From Acinetobacter towneri DSM 14962 = CIP 107472 (GTDB lineage Bacteria > Pseudomonadota > Gammaproteobacteria > Pseudomonadales > Moraxellaceae): DNA of 33,588 nt. Numbering within the stretch: position 1 is the first letter of the stretch; every line of letters begins with the position of its first letter. Under the pieces are notes generated by a model. The model did no database searches, was not told the origin of the DNA, and worked only from the letters and a program-made list of their open reading frames with translations. The stretch lies in assembly GCF_000368785.1 (NCBI RefSeq), contig NZ_KB849689.1, forward strand, positions 570,287 to 603,874, written 5' to 3'. Both the position numbers and the translations under genes were made by a program. Positions 24,289 through 33,588 of the stretch are shown here, piece by piece.

Positions 24289-24313
24289 CTTAGGCTATTT
24301 GTGTGAGCCTAAG
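24289..24313 (-). terminator. Hairpin after the sulfur operon, possible terminator
   Basis: Perfect 8-bp stem CTTAGGCT (24289-24296) / AGCCTAAG (24306-24313), 9-nt loop, 34 bp after the MBL gene stop. The T tail on the minus strand is poor, so termination is uncertain. Confidence 0.4.
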
Positions 24314-24346
24314 CAATAACATACAAGATGAACTTTTCTTAAAATT

Positions 24347-25213
24347 TTATTTAAAATAATTCAAAGGCAACTTCAAATAACGAATGCCGTTGGCCTCAGG
24401 TTGTGGGAACTTACCTGCGTCCATATTGATTTGAATTGATGGCAGAATCAATTTAGGCATCGTTAAAGTAGCATCACGCTGAGTTCTCATCTCAATAAAT
24501 TCAGCTTTGCTTACCCCTGTATGAATATGAATATTCTGCTCTTTTTGAGTTTTGAGCAGTGTTTCATGTTCATATTGTTCACGTGATTCTGGTAGATAAT
24601 CATGGCATAAGAACACTCGTGTTTCTTCAGGCAATGCGTATAGCGTTTGCACAGAATCGTACAACTGCCCTGCACTGCCTTTCGGGAAATCACAACGTGC
24701 CGTACCATAATCAGGCATAAACAAAGTATCACCTACAAATACAGCATCACCGATCACATAGCTTAAACAAGCAGGCGTATGCCCCGGTGTAGGGATGTTA
24801 TAGGCTTGTAATTCACCAATCGTAAAAGTTTCATGATCGTCAAACAGATAATCAAATGATTGATGTGAATTGAAATACTTGATATCCAAGTTATAGATAG
24901 CACTAAATGTTTCTTGCACAATCGAAATTTTATGGCTCATGGCAATTTTACCACCCAACTGCTCTTTTAAATATTGAGAAGCTGTCAGGTGATCGGCATG
25001 CACATGCGTTTCTAAAATCCATTCAACCGTTAATTCATTTTTTTGGATGTAAGCAATGATTTCATCGGCATGAATTGTTGAAGTAGTCGCAGATGCAGGG
25101 TCATAATCCAACACGCTGTCAATAATGGCACATTGACGCGTTACAGGATCACTTACCACATAACTGAATGTATTAGTATTTTCATCAAAAAAATGCTGAA
25201 TATCTGCGTGCAT
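24347..25213 (-). CDS. MBL-fold persulfide-dioxygenase-like hydrolase (PDO/Blh type)
   Basis: 288 aa from ATG 25213 (AGGAG 7 nt upstream). Metallo-beta-lactamase fold with THVHADHLT, PGHTPACLSYV and VGDTLFMPDYGTARCDFP, plus the late FLCHDY, which is the iron-binding pattern of ETHE1/PDO enzymes and of the beta-lactamase-hydrolase-like (Blh) proteins. These oxidise glutathione persulfide to sulfite. It is last in an operon with two YeeE/YedE half-transporters, the usual companions, which supports a sulfide/persulfide detoxification role and not antibiotic hydrolysis. Confidence 0.87.
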   Translation of the reverse strand: MHADIQHFFDENTNTFSYVVSDPVTRQCAIIDSVLDYDPASATTSTIHADEIIAYIQKNELTVEWILETHVHADHLTASQYLKEQLGGKIAMSHKISIVQETFSAIYNLDIKYFNSHQSFDYLFDDHETFTIGELQAYNIPTPGHTPACLSYVIGDAVFVGDTLFMPDYGTARCDFPKGSAGQLYDSVQTLYALPEETRVFLCHDYLPESREQYEHETLLKTQKEQNIHIHTGVSKAEFIEMRTQRDATLTMPKLILPSIQINMDAGKFPQPEANGIRYLKLPLNYFK

Positions 25214-25214
25214 C

Positions 25215-25631
25215 TTATGCTCCTGCAACCTTACGATGAATGAGAATCCCCACCAACATTGCAACAATGAAATAGATTGCTTGATAATAACCTAAACCAA
25301 TCAAGGTTAGACTTGGCGCTGGACAAATTCCTGCAACGCCCCAACCGATACCAAAAATAAAACTACCTGTGATCAGTTTAGAGTCAATTTGAGTTTGTTT
25401 AGGCAAATCAATTGGTTCATTTAAAATGGTTTTTGGTTCAGCTTGGCGCATAATTCTTTGGAATGGAATAAAGGCAACCGCAATTGCACCCATCATAACA
25501 AATGCCAGACTTGCATCCCATGTACCGAAAAGATCGAGGAAGTTTAAAACTTTTTCAGGATTCGACATACCAGAAAGAATCAATCCAGCTGAAAAAATAC
25601 CACCGAAAACAAAGGCTAAGAAATTTTTCAT
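25215..25631 (-). CDS. YeeE/YedE-family membrane protein (PmpB-like half)
   Basis: 138 aa with about four membrane helices. Carries the GxC motif of the second half of YeeE/YedE sulfur-compound transporters (GIGWGVAGICPAPSLT). Together with the following-strand partner (PmpA-like) it probably forms a two-part thiosulfate or sulfane-sulfur transporter. A polar stretch (residues about 60-80) lies between helix pairs. One base separates its stop from the MBL gene start, and its start directly abuts the partner stop. Confidence 0.85.
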   Translation of the reverse strand: MKNFLAFVFGGIFSAGLILSGMSNPEKVLNFLDLFGTWDASLAFVMMGAIAVAFIPFQRIMRQAEPKTILNEPIDLPKQTQIDSKLITGSFIFGIGWGVAGICPAPSLTLIGLGYYQAIYFIVAMLVGILIHRKVAGA

Positions 25632-26048
25632 TTAGAATGCTCCTGTGATATGGCGGATAACATAAACGGTAATAAAGCCAGCTAACATAAAGGTAGCTGT
25701 TGCTGCAATGGAGCGCTTAGATAAACGACTCATGCCACAAATACCATGTCCACTGGTACAACCCGAACCCAAACGAGTACCGAAACCAACCAACAATCCC
25801 GCCACAATCATCATCAATGGGCTTGCATTCAATTCAACTTTAGGTTGAGCCACGATGCCATAGAAAAAAGGCACAATGAAAATACCTAACACAAACCACA
25901 ATGCAGGCGTTTTGAACAGCGTTTGCGGATTTAATACTTGAGCCAGTAAACCACTAATGCCTGCAATACGACCATGAACATATAAATAGCCCACGACTGC
26001 AAGACCAAGCAATCCACCACCGATTAATGCCAGCAGATAATCATGCAT
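25632..26048 (-). CDS. YeeE/YedE-family membrane protein (PmpA-like half)
   Basis: 138 aa from ATG 26048; a TTG at 26066 would add six residues without support. Multi-helix membrane protein with the [12 protein letters not shown] signature, whose cysteines are thought to handle sulfur in YeeE-type thiosulfate uptake. First gene of a three-gene operon, with the shared dyad 17 bp upstream, so regulation by a sulfur-responsive repressor (for example a BigR-type ArsR protein, not found in the window) is plausible. Confidence 0.85.
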   Translation of the reverse strand: MHDYLLALIGGGLLGLAVVGYLYVHGRIAGISGLLAQVLNPQTLFKTPALWFVLGIFIVPFFYGIVAQPKVELNASPLMMIVAGLLVGFGTRLGSGCTSGHGICGMSRLSKRSIAATATFMLAGFITVYVIRHITGAF

Positions 26049-26064
26049 TTTGAACACCCAAAAC

Positions 26065-26087
26065 AATATATGTTTTTATAATATATT
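26065..26087 (-). promoter_or_regulatory. Dyad AATATAT-N9-ATATATT upstream of the sulfur operon
   Basis: AATATAT (26065-26071), GTTTTTATA, ATATATT (26081-26087). It matches the dyad at 12824-12846 at both arms and at the inner ATA, differing only in six spacer bases. It ends 17 bp before the first operon gene, a position suited to repression. Confidence 0.6.
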
Positions 26088-26296
26088 ATTGTAATTATTA
26101 TTCAACTATTCTCTTGTAAGTTTTGTAAACTTCATCTGACTATTCGTCTATGTTTGCGATGTGAGAGAGATTTCGCAAGTTTTTGGCTGATATTAAGTCA
26201 TAAGGCAGAAAATTTAGTCATTCTAAATGACTGCCTCATAACGTAATAAAGATATATCAAAATAGACAGCAACGACAAAAGTTGAGGGCATTAGAC

Positions 26297-26470
26297 TCAT
26301 TTGTGAGCAAGCGCAATAAGTTCTTTTTTATGCCGACGAATTACACGTTTAGCAGCATCTAACATAATGCGATTGGTAGTCTCATCATCACCAAAGTCAA
26401 TAGGTTTAGCTGGACACATTGGACGAGCTTTTCGATCTTCGATTGTGTAGTCTTTAAGACGCTTACCCAT
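26297..26470 (-). CDS. Small hypothetical protein, 57 aa
   Basis: ATG 26470 is preceded by AGGTG at 5-nt spacing and the frame ends at TGA 26297-26299. The product is basic and helical, beginning MGKRLKDYTIEDRKARP and ending IRRHKKELIALAHK, with one Cys in PMCPAKPIDFGDD. Good ribosome binding site and balanced composition argue for a true gene. No family recognised. It stands alone between the sulfur operon and an IS30 element, and a perfect AGTCATT/AATGACT hairpin lies downstream (26216-26232). Confidence 0.6.
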   Translation of the reverse strand: MGKRLKDYTIEDRKARPMCPAKPIDFGDDETTNRIMLDAAKRVIRRHKKELIALAHK

Positions 26471-26595
26471 ACTGCACCTCTCAGAATTTCTTAACTTTCA
26501 CTAATATAACATAAAATTTAGTTTGTTAAAAAATCATCAATACGAGTTTTTAATTACCCTATTTATTGCTTAAAGATAACTTTTTTTGTTACGCA

Positions 26596-27661
26596 GATTC
26601 AAATCCCAAGTGCAACACATTTGTAGTTAGTTGAAAAAGTTAGGTGTATTCATAGAATCATTAGACTTTTTCAACCCGCAATTGGAAAGCACACAATGAA
26701 GAAATACACCCAACTTTCTCAAGATGAAAGATACGAAATTTATGCTACTTTGAAAAGTAAAAGTTCAATCGCTACCCTTGCTCGGGAGTTAGGACGTTCA
26801 CGATCAACCATCTACCGTGAATTAAAAAGAAATACTGGGCAACGTGGATATAGAGCTCAACAGGCAGCTAAATTTGCAAGTCAAAGACGGTACCGTCCTT
26901 CATCATCAATGACAGCATTTGCCTTCGCTTATATTGATTATTTGATTGGTTTGGACTGGTCACCAGAACAAATTTCAGGTGCTTTAACACAACGCGGTTG
27001 GCTGGATGTACCTTCACATGAGTGGATTTACCAGTACATTTATCAAGATAAATCAAAAGGTGGTAAACTCCATCTACACTTAAGGCATCAGAAGAAATAT
27101 CGAAAACGCGGTTACAAAAACACGGATCGTAGGGGGCAAATCATTGATAAAACAAGTATTCACTGCCGAGACCAGGTCATTGATCAACGACAACGTTTAG
27201 GAGATTTCGAAGGTGACACGGTGATTGGTAAACATCATAAAGGTGCTTTATTGACTCTCGTTGATCGAAAGAGCCTGTATGTACATATTGTTCATTTAGG
27301 GCCAACGAGAGCATCCTCTCAAACAATTACTTGTGCATTAGATCGTTTACAAATGAGCCATGCTTATAGTGTGACATTTGATAATGGCAAAGAATTTTCC
27401 GAACACAAAAGAATTACTGATGCTTGCATAGAGACGTATTTTGCTGATCCTTACAAGTCTATTCAGCGAGCTAGAAATGAAAATACGAATGGTTTAATCC
27501 GTCAATATCTGCCAAAATCATCATCGTTTGATGACGTGTCAAACGAACAAATAGAGCAGATAGAATTTGCACTCAACCATCGTCCTAGAAAAACACTAGG
27601 TTGGTATACACCGAGTGAAGTTATGGCTGGTTTTTATACTGTTGCACTTGCCGCTTGAATC
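26596..27661 (+). mobile_element. IS30-family insertion sequence, complete
   Basis: Left end GATTCAAATCCCAAGTGCAA (26596 on) matches the reverse complement of the right end, GATTCAAGCGGCAAGTGCAA (27661 back). The right repeat overlaps the transposase stop codon. If the left tip is 26595, CGC at 26592-26594 and at 27662-27664 would be a 3-bp target duplication. The element is about 1066 bp with one intact gene. Confidence 0.8.
26696..27658 (+). CDS. IS30-family transposase
   Basis: 320 aa. N-terminal helix-turn-helix (YTQLSQDERYEIYATLKSK, STIYRELKRN). DDE core: D174 (FEGDTVIG), D229 (TFDNGKEF) and E262 (RNENTNGLIRQYLP), with 33 residues between the last two as in IS30. The C-terminal FALNHRPRKTLGWYTPSEV is the family signature. 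No frameshift or stop, so probably functional. It is distinct from the remnant at 10277-10395. Confidence 0.92.
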   Translation: MKKYTQLSQDERYEIYATLKSKSSIATLARELGRSRSTIYRELKRNTGQRGYRAQQAAKFASQRRYRPSSSMTAFAFAYIDYLIGLDWSPEQISGALTQRGWLDVPSHEWIYQYIYQDKSKGGKLHLHLRHQKKYRKRGYKNTDRRGQIIDKTSIHCRDQVIDQRQRLGDFEGDTVIGKHHKGALLTLVDRKSLYVHIVHLGPTRASSQTITCALDRLQMSHAYSVTFDNGKEFSEHKRITDACIETYFADPYKSIQRARNENTNGLIRQYLPKSSSFDDVSNEQIEQIEFALNHRPRKTLGWYTPSEVMAGFYTVALAA

Positions 27662-27786
27662 CGCCTTATTAAATGGTCGCTTGGAACAAGAATCACTGAG
27701 ATGAAACGAATAGGAATAGTTGCTACATTCATACAAGAACAAGCATCTGTATGCTTTGGACTCAAAACAATATAAAGTTCAACATA

Positions 27787-28254
27787 TCATGCATCTACAA
27801 TATCTACAAAATTAGCATTTAAAACTTTTGCCAAATCGCTTGGTGTTAAACCAATATCTAATCCCCGCTTCCCTCCACTCACATACATAGTTGCAAGCTG
27901 TTGAGCGGATGCATCAATCACTGTTTTCAGTTGTTTCTTCTGCCCAATTGGACTAATGCCCCCAACCAAATAACCTGTCAAACGCTCAGCATCTTTAGGA
28001 TCAGCCATGTGTACTTTTTTACACTGAAAAGCAGCCGCAACTTTTTTAAGATTTAATTGGTAATGGACAGGTAAAATCGCCACAAAATAATGCTTATCAT
28101 CACTGACCAATAAAGTTTTAAATACTTCTGTGACATCTAAGCCTAACTTCTCCGCAGCTTCTAAACCAAAACTTTTAGCATTATGATCATGTTCATATTC
28201 ATGCATAGAAAATTGAATTTTCTTGGCTTTTAAAAGTTTAGCTGCTGGAGTCAT
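27787..28254 (-). CDS. ybaK: Cys-tRNA(Pro)/Cys-tRNA(Cys) deacylase YbaK
   Basis: 155 aa from ATG 28254 (MTPAAKLLK); an upstream ATG at 28284 would add ten hydrophobic, non-family residues. YbaK/ProX fold with catalytic K46 in EVFKTLLV, and [10 protein letters not shown] and [11 protein letters not shown] conserved. It hydrolyses Cys wrongly loaded on tRNA(Pro) by prolyl-tRNA synthetase, protecting translation accuracy. Ribosome binding site is weak. Confidence 0.92.
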   Translation of the reverse strand: MTPAAKLLKAKKIQFSMHEYEHDHNAKSFGLEAAEKLGLDVTEVFKTLLVSDDKHYFVAILPVHYQLNLKKVAAAFQCKKVHMADPKDAERLTGYLVGGISPIGQKKQLKTVIDASAQQLATMYVSGGKRGLDIGLTPSDLAKVLNANFVDIVDA

Positions 28255-28371
28255 TGAAAAAATACTGTAAAAAACGATGCTCAAATTATACGCTTGATTG
28301 AGATTAAAAGTGAATTCGCTTAGGCCATTTTTAAATATAAAAGTAACTATCGAAAAAATAGCCTAAAATCA

Positions 28372-29988
28372 TTAACTTGGTTTACGTGAATTTTCAACCA
28401 ACACGTTAGCTAAGCGCTGTGCATGCGCAATCACGCGATCCAACCAACGTTGTGCCGCCAACAACTCTAAACCTGTCGCAGCATTGAGCTGATTCACGGC
28501 AATATATTGCAGCACTTTTTCACGGTTTTCGGCACGTTGATCTTCTGTCCATTTTTTCAAATTAGATAATTCGGTATTTAGACTTAGTACATGTTTATGC
28601 ACATCAAAATCATCCATTTCTTTTAGATGTTCATCAAGAATTTGTACAAAATCTAAGCCAACTTGATAAATTGCAGGTTGGGTGCGTATTTCTTTTGCTA
28701 AAGTAATATTTTCCAAATCACTTCGTAAAACACGTAAATACACCATCAAACGAAGTATCGCCATTAAACGCTGTTGATCGGCTTCATTTTCTGAAATCGA
28801 CATTTCTTCCAAATAGCGTTGGACTTGAATGAGTACTTCATCTAGCTGTAATAAACGTACTTTTGAAGGTAATCTTCCCTCTTGAATAGCCAGTTTTAGC
28901 ATCACCAAAACGTCATACAAACTATGGTAAATCACCTTTGATGCAGCATGAATAGCCAAGGCGGGCACAGATAAACTCGCTTGATCGAGATAACATAAAA
29001 CCGATTGAGTTTGATCTGGGATAATTTTCATAATCAGTTTTTCGAACTGACGGATAAAAGGCAAAATAATCAAAGTACCAGAAATACTGAATGCTGTATG
29101 AAATGCAGCAACAATCACCACATTGTCCCATGTTGCCATAAGACGTTGATTTTGTGTTAGCTCAAGAAATAACGGTTTTAAAATAATAAAAGCAAAAATG
29201 GCTGAAATGATGTTAAAAATCACATGAACCGCTGCAGTACGTTTGGCATTTGCAGTTGAACCAATTGCAGCAATAATGGCTGTCGCCACCGTACCAATAT
29301 TCTGTCCAATCACCAAACCTAAAGCCTGTTGCAAATCAATCGCACCACTGGCCAATGCTGCTAAGGTCGCGGTAATTGCAGCACTTGAAGATTGCAACAG
29401 AATGGTCATGATAATACCGACCAAAACCAAACTGAGTTGCGCAATCAAAGATCTACTTGAAAATACTGATAAATCGACACGTTCAGCAAAACCTGACATG
29501 GCAACTTGCAACATATCAATGCCAAGGAAAATCAGACTAAAACCTGCCAATGTCATTCCAAATAATGCAACTCGCCCCTGACTAAATAATTTGAGCATTG
29601 CACCCAAACCCAGCAAAGGTAATGCAAAACTGGTGATGGAAAATTTAACACCTAAAAATGCCACCATCCAACCCGTACTGGTTGTGCCAATATTCGCACC
29701 AATAATGACACCAATTGCCTGAGCAAAAGTAAGAATCCCCGCACTAACAAAACCAATCGTGGCTAAAGTTGTTGCCATAGAAGACTGTACAATTAAAGTT
29801 AAACCGATGCCTGAAAGCACAGCTTTAATGGGTGAACCTGTGAACTTAGACAACCAAATACGCAAGGTTTCCCCTGCCATATCTTTTAAGCTGTCCGTCA
29901 TCATGGTCATACCAATCAAAAATAGGCCAATACCACCACATAATTGTACAAAGACTTCTAACACACTTACTCCCTGTGCAATAAGCAA
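28372..29988 (-). CDS. Na/Pi cotransporter family protein with PhoU-like tail
   Basis: 538 aa. The membrane part (residues about 1-310) has two inverted PNaS repeats with the QSS motifs (VQSSMATTLATIGFVS and LQSSSAAITATLAALA). The C-terminal part (about 340-538) is helical and PhoU-like, as in bacterial NptA/YjbB-type proteins. Likely role is Na-coupled phosphate movement, either uptake or export, at the inner membrane. A candidate Pho-box-like sequence lies about 100 bp upstream. Confidence 0.9.
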   Translation of the reverse strand: MLIAQGVSVLEVFVQLCGGIGLFLIGMTMMTDSLKDMAGETLRIWLSKFTGSPIKAVLSGIGLTLIVQSSMATTLATIGFVSAGILTFAQAIGVIIGANIGTTSTGWMVAFLGVKFSITSFALPLLGLGAMLKLFSQGRVALFGMTLAGFSLIFLGIDMLQVAMSGFAERVDLSVFSSRSLIAQLSLVLVGIIMTILLQSSSAAITATLAALASGAIDLQQALGLVIGQNIGTVATAIIAAIGSTANAKRTAAVHVIFNIISAIFAFIILKPLFLELTQNQRLMATWDNVVIVAAFHTAFSISGTLIILPFIRQFEKLIMKIIPDQTQSVLCYLDQASLSVPALAIHAASKVIYHSLYDVLVMLKLAIQEGRLPSKVRLLQLDEVLIQVQRYLEEMSISENEADQQRLMAILRLMVYLRVLRSDLENITLAKEIRTQPAIYQVGLDFVQILDEHLKEMDDFDVHKHVLSLNTELSNLKKWTEDQRAENREKVLQYIAVNQLNAATGLELLAAQRWLDRVIAHAQRLANVLVENSRKPS

Positions 29989-30289
29989 TTTTCAAAGTGC
30001 TAAAAAGCCGATATTGTACGTACTTTTATCTTAAAATTGCAGTTTATTTGTTCTATTCCAATAGTTTATATTAAATAAAAAACTTGTCATCAATTTGACA
30101 TATTATTAAAACCTAAGGATAGATCAGACTCCATTGGTTTATCCAATCATTCGATAAAACAAAACGAAACCTCTGTATTATGCTGACACGATACAATTCA
30201 AATCTTCAGTTCACTTGACTGAACCAATCGCTCACCTCAAAATCAGTATATATACTCACATACGCCAAAATGACAGATATAGTTTTAAT
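29989..30289. other. Intergenic region between divergent Na/Pi transporter and SLT lipoprotein genes
   Basis: 300 bp, AT-rich. It contains TTGTCATCAATTTGACAT at 30084-30101, described separately. A TTG-started extension of the downstream gene (30215) lacks support. No other feature seen. Confidence 0.4.
30084..30101. promoter_or_regulatory. Pho-box-like palindrome TGTCA-N6-TGACA
   Basis: TTGTCATCAATTTGACAT agrees with the E. coli Pho box CTGTCATAAAACTGTCAT at 13 of 18 positions, but is palindromic rather than a direct repeat. It lies about 100 bp before the Na/Pi transporter start. Confidence 0.3.
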
Positions 30290-30841
30290 ATGATTTTTAA
30301 TGCATTTAGAAAATATCCATCTATAAAAATATTCAGTATTGGTTGTACTGTTTTAACGTTAGCAGCCTGCTCTCCACTAGGAGGTGGCTCTCTTGCAAAA
30401 CGCTCAGCTAAACTTTCTACAGGGATCCAAAAGGCTTATGCTGTGCATCCTGATACAGCAAATCGTGTAGCACCAATCATTGTACAAAGTGCAGAACAAC
30501 ATAATGTTGATCCTCTGCTTGTCGCTGCAGTTATTAGACAAGAATCGAATTATCGTGCCTATGCTGTTTCACCTTCAGGTGCAGTTGGGTTCACACAAAT
30601 TATTCCACGTTATTGGCAGCAGACTTGTCCTGGCGATTTATTCCATGAACATACCAATATCAACTGTGGTACATTTATTTTAAATCATTATAAAAATCAG
30701 TCGGGTAAATGGCCTAAAGCTTTGGCCTATTACAATGTGGGACCTACTGGCTACAATAGTAATCGAAAAATGAAAAAGCAAGGTAAACGCTACGCGAAAC
30801 AAGTCAAACAGCACCAAAAAAACTTAAAAGATGCACTCTAA
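30290..30841 (+). CDS. Lytic transglycosylase SLT-domain lipoprotein
   Basis: 183 aa from ATG 30290. Signal peptide with lipobox LTLAAC (lipidated C27), so probably anchored in the outer membrane. The SLT (lysozyme-like) domain follows: catalytic Glu in VIRQESNYRAYA (E85 here) and the SPSGAVGFTQIIPRYW motif. It cleaves peptidoglycan between MurNAc and GlcNAc, forming 1,6-anhydro ends. It has only the compact domain, like small Mlt/EmtA-type enzymes. It ends before a clear terminator. Confidence 0.88.
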   Translation: MIFNAFRKYPSIKIFSIGCTVLTLAACSPLGGGSLAKRSAKLSTGIQKAYAVHPDTANRVAPIIVQSAEQHNVDPLLVAAVIRQESNYRAYAVSPSGAVGFTQIIPRYWQQTCPGDLFHEHTNINCGTFILNHYKNQSGKWPKALAYYNVGPTGYNSNRKMKKQGKRYAKQVKQHQKNLKDAL

Positions 30842-30885
30842 TTTTGACTTACTAGCTTAATAAAGTAGCCAATACCCGTTGAATT

Positions 30886-30911
30886 AAAACCATCCTCAGA
30901 TGGTTTTATTT
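30886..30911 (+). terminator. Rho-independent terminator after the SLT gene
   Basis: Perfect 9-bp stem AAAACCATC (30886-30894) / GATGGTTTT (30899-30907), 4-nt loop, then ATTTTG. 45 bp after the stop codon. Confidence 0.85.
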
Positions 30912-30965
30912 TGCCTTCACTTTTATGTTTCCTTTCTTTTTATAATTTTATTTTCTTTTCCACAT

Positions 30966-30997
30966 AAAAAACACCCCCAACGCTAGTTGAGGGTGTT
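30966..30997 (-). terminator. Rho-independent terminator of the rRNA operon
   Basis: AACACCCCCAAC (30970-30981) pairs with GTTGAGGGTGTT (30986-30997) with one mismatch and a GCTA loop. On the minus strand it is followed by TTTTTT. It lies 10 bp after the 5S gene. Confidence 0.9.
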
Positions 30998-31007
30998 CGA
31001 ATAATGA

Positions 31008-31122
31008 GCTGGCGATGACTTACTCTCACATGGGTAACCCCACACTACCATCAGCGCGAAGAGGTTTCACTTCTGAGTTCGGGAAGGGATCAGGTGGTTC
31101 ACTCTTGCTATGGTCGCCAGCA
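31008..31122 (-). rRNA. rrf: 5S ribosomal RNA
   Basis: About 115 nt on the minus strand, beginning GCTGGCGACCATAGCAAGAG and ending CATCGCCAGC. The two ends pair as 5S helix I. It contains the conserved CCCGAACTCAGAAGTGAAAC core and is followed by the operon terminator. Confidence 0.95.
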
Positions 31123-31320
31123 CAACTGTTTATGGACTTGTTCGGGTCTTAGTTACTCTGCTTTTGCATGTAATGCCTTACTTTGTTCCAAATGAGTTAT
31201 TAACAGGTTGGCTATTGGGTCTGAATTTTATTGTTTAGCGTTAACTAAATCAAGGTCAGTCTGAATTGACTGATTGGATTTGAATCGATTGAGCATACAA
31301 CCCCAACTGTTTGGGTGTTG
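31123..31320 (-). other. 23S-5S internal transcribed spacer
   Basis: About 200 bp between 23S and 5S. No tRNA is seen. The repeated CCAACTGTTTGGGTTG-like hairpin (AACCCCAACTGTTTGGGTGTTG near 31298-31320) is probably an RNase III or processing stem. Confidence 0.6.

Positions 31321-33588
<2,268 letters not shown>

Overview
The window looks like chromosomal DNA of an Acinetobacter species (Moraxellaceae, Gammaproteobacteria). This rests on the low GC content, the protein sequences (UmuD/UmuC pair, OsmC-YcaO fusion, Dsb cluster, aroQ-accB-accC), the IS families and the rRNA sequence. It is reading of the sequence only; no database was searched.

Layout. (1) Bases 1-5400 are an insertion-sequence-rich stretch around the twin-arginine translocase operon tatABC (minus strand). 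They hold an IS3-family element (1-1282), a decayed IS5/IS427-type copy (3004-3625), a 113-bp MITE-like element (3626-3738), and an intact-looking ISNCY/IS1202-group element (3912-5393). The last has a 5-bp target duplication and splits a sugar-transporter-like gene. (2) Bases 5467-10400 are accessory genes: an APH-fold kinase, an unknown 193-aa protein, an umuD-umuC error-prone polymerase pair, and a higBA-like toxin-antitoxin module. The toxin 5' end carries a frameshift in a T8 tract. An IS30 transposase remnant follows. (3) Bases 10398-13907 hold a 735-aa OsmC-YcaO fusion, divergent from an AhpD-like CMD protein and a SAM methyltransferase. (4) Bases 14017-19968 are a periplasmic thiol-disulfide cluster (dsbD, a membrane TlpA-like protein, dsbG), divergent from an OmpR-type two-component system. 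(5) After about 0.9 kb without a recognisable gene, aroQ-accB-accC make a housekeeping operon. (6) Bases 23422-26087 hold a YbfF-like esterase and a three-gene sulfur operon (two YeeE/YedE half-transporters and a persulfide-dioxygenase-like MBL protein). (7) A 57-aa small gene, an intact IS30 element, ybaK, a Na/Pi cotransporter and an SLT-domain lipoprotein follow. (8) The window ends in an rRNA operon on the minus strand (5S complete, 23S cut by the window end).

How they may work together. The most interesting link is a 7-9-7 dyad, AATATAT-N9-ATATATT, found once before the AhpD-like gene (12824-12846) and once before the sulfur operon (26065-26087). Both copies share the flanking ATA and are 13 kb apart. 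This suggests one repressor controls a sulfur or persulfide redox regulon. The Dsb cluster and its divergent two-component system look like a second redox-related unit. Other notable points are the same T TTT TTA slippery heptamer in two unrelated IS elements, two tandem palindromic operators before the toxin gene, and a hairpin that hides the ribosome binding site of the OsmC-YcaO gene.
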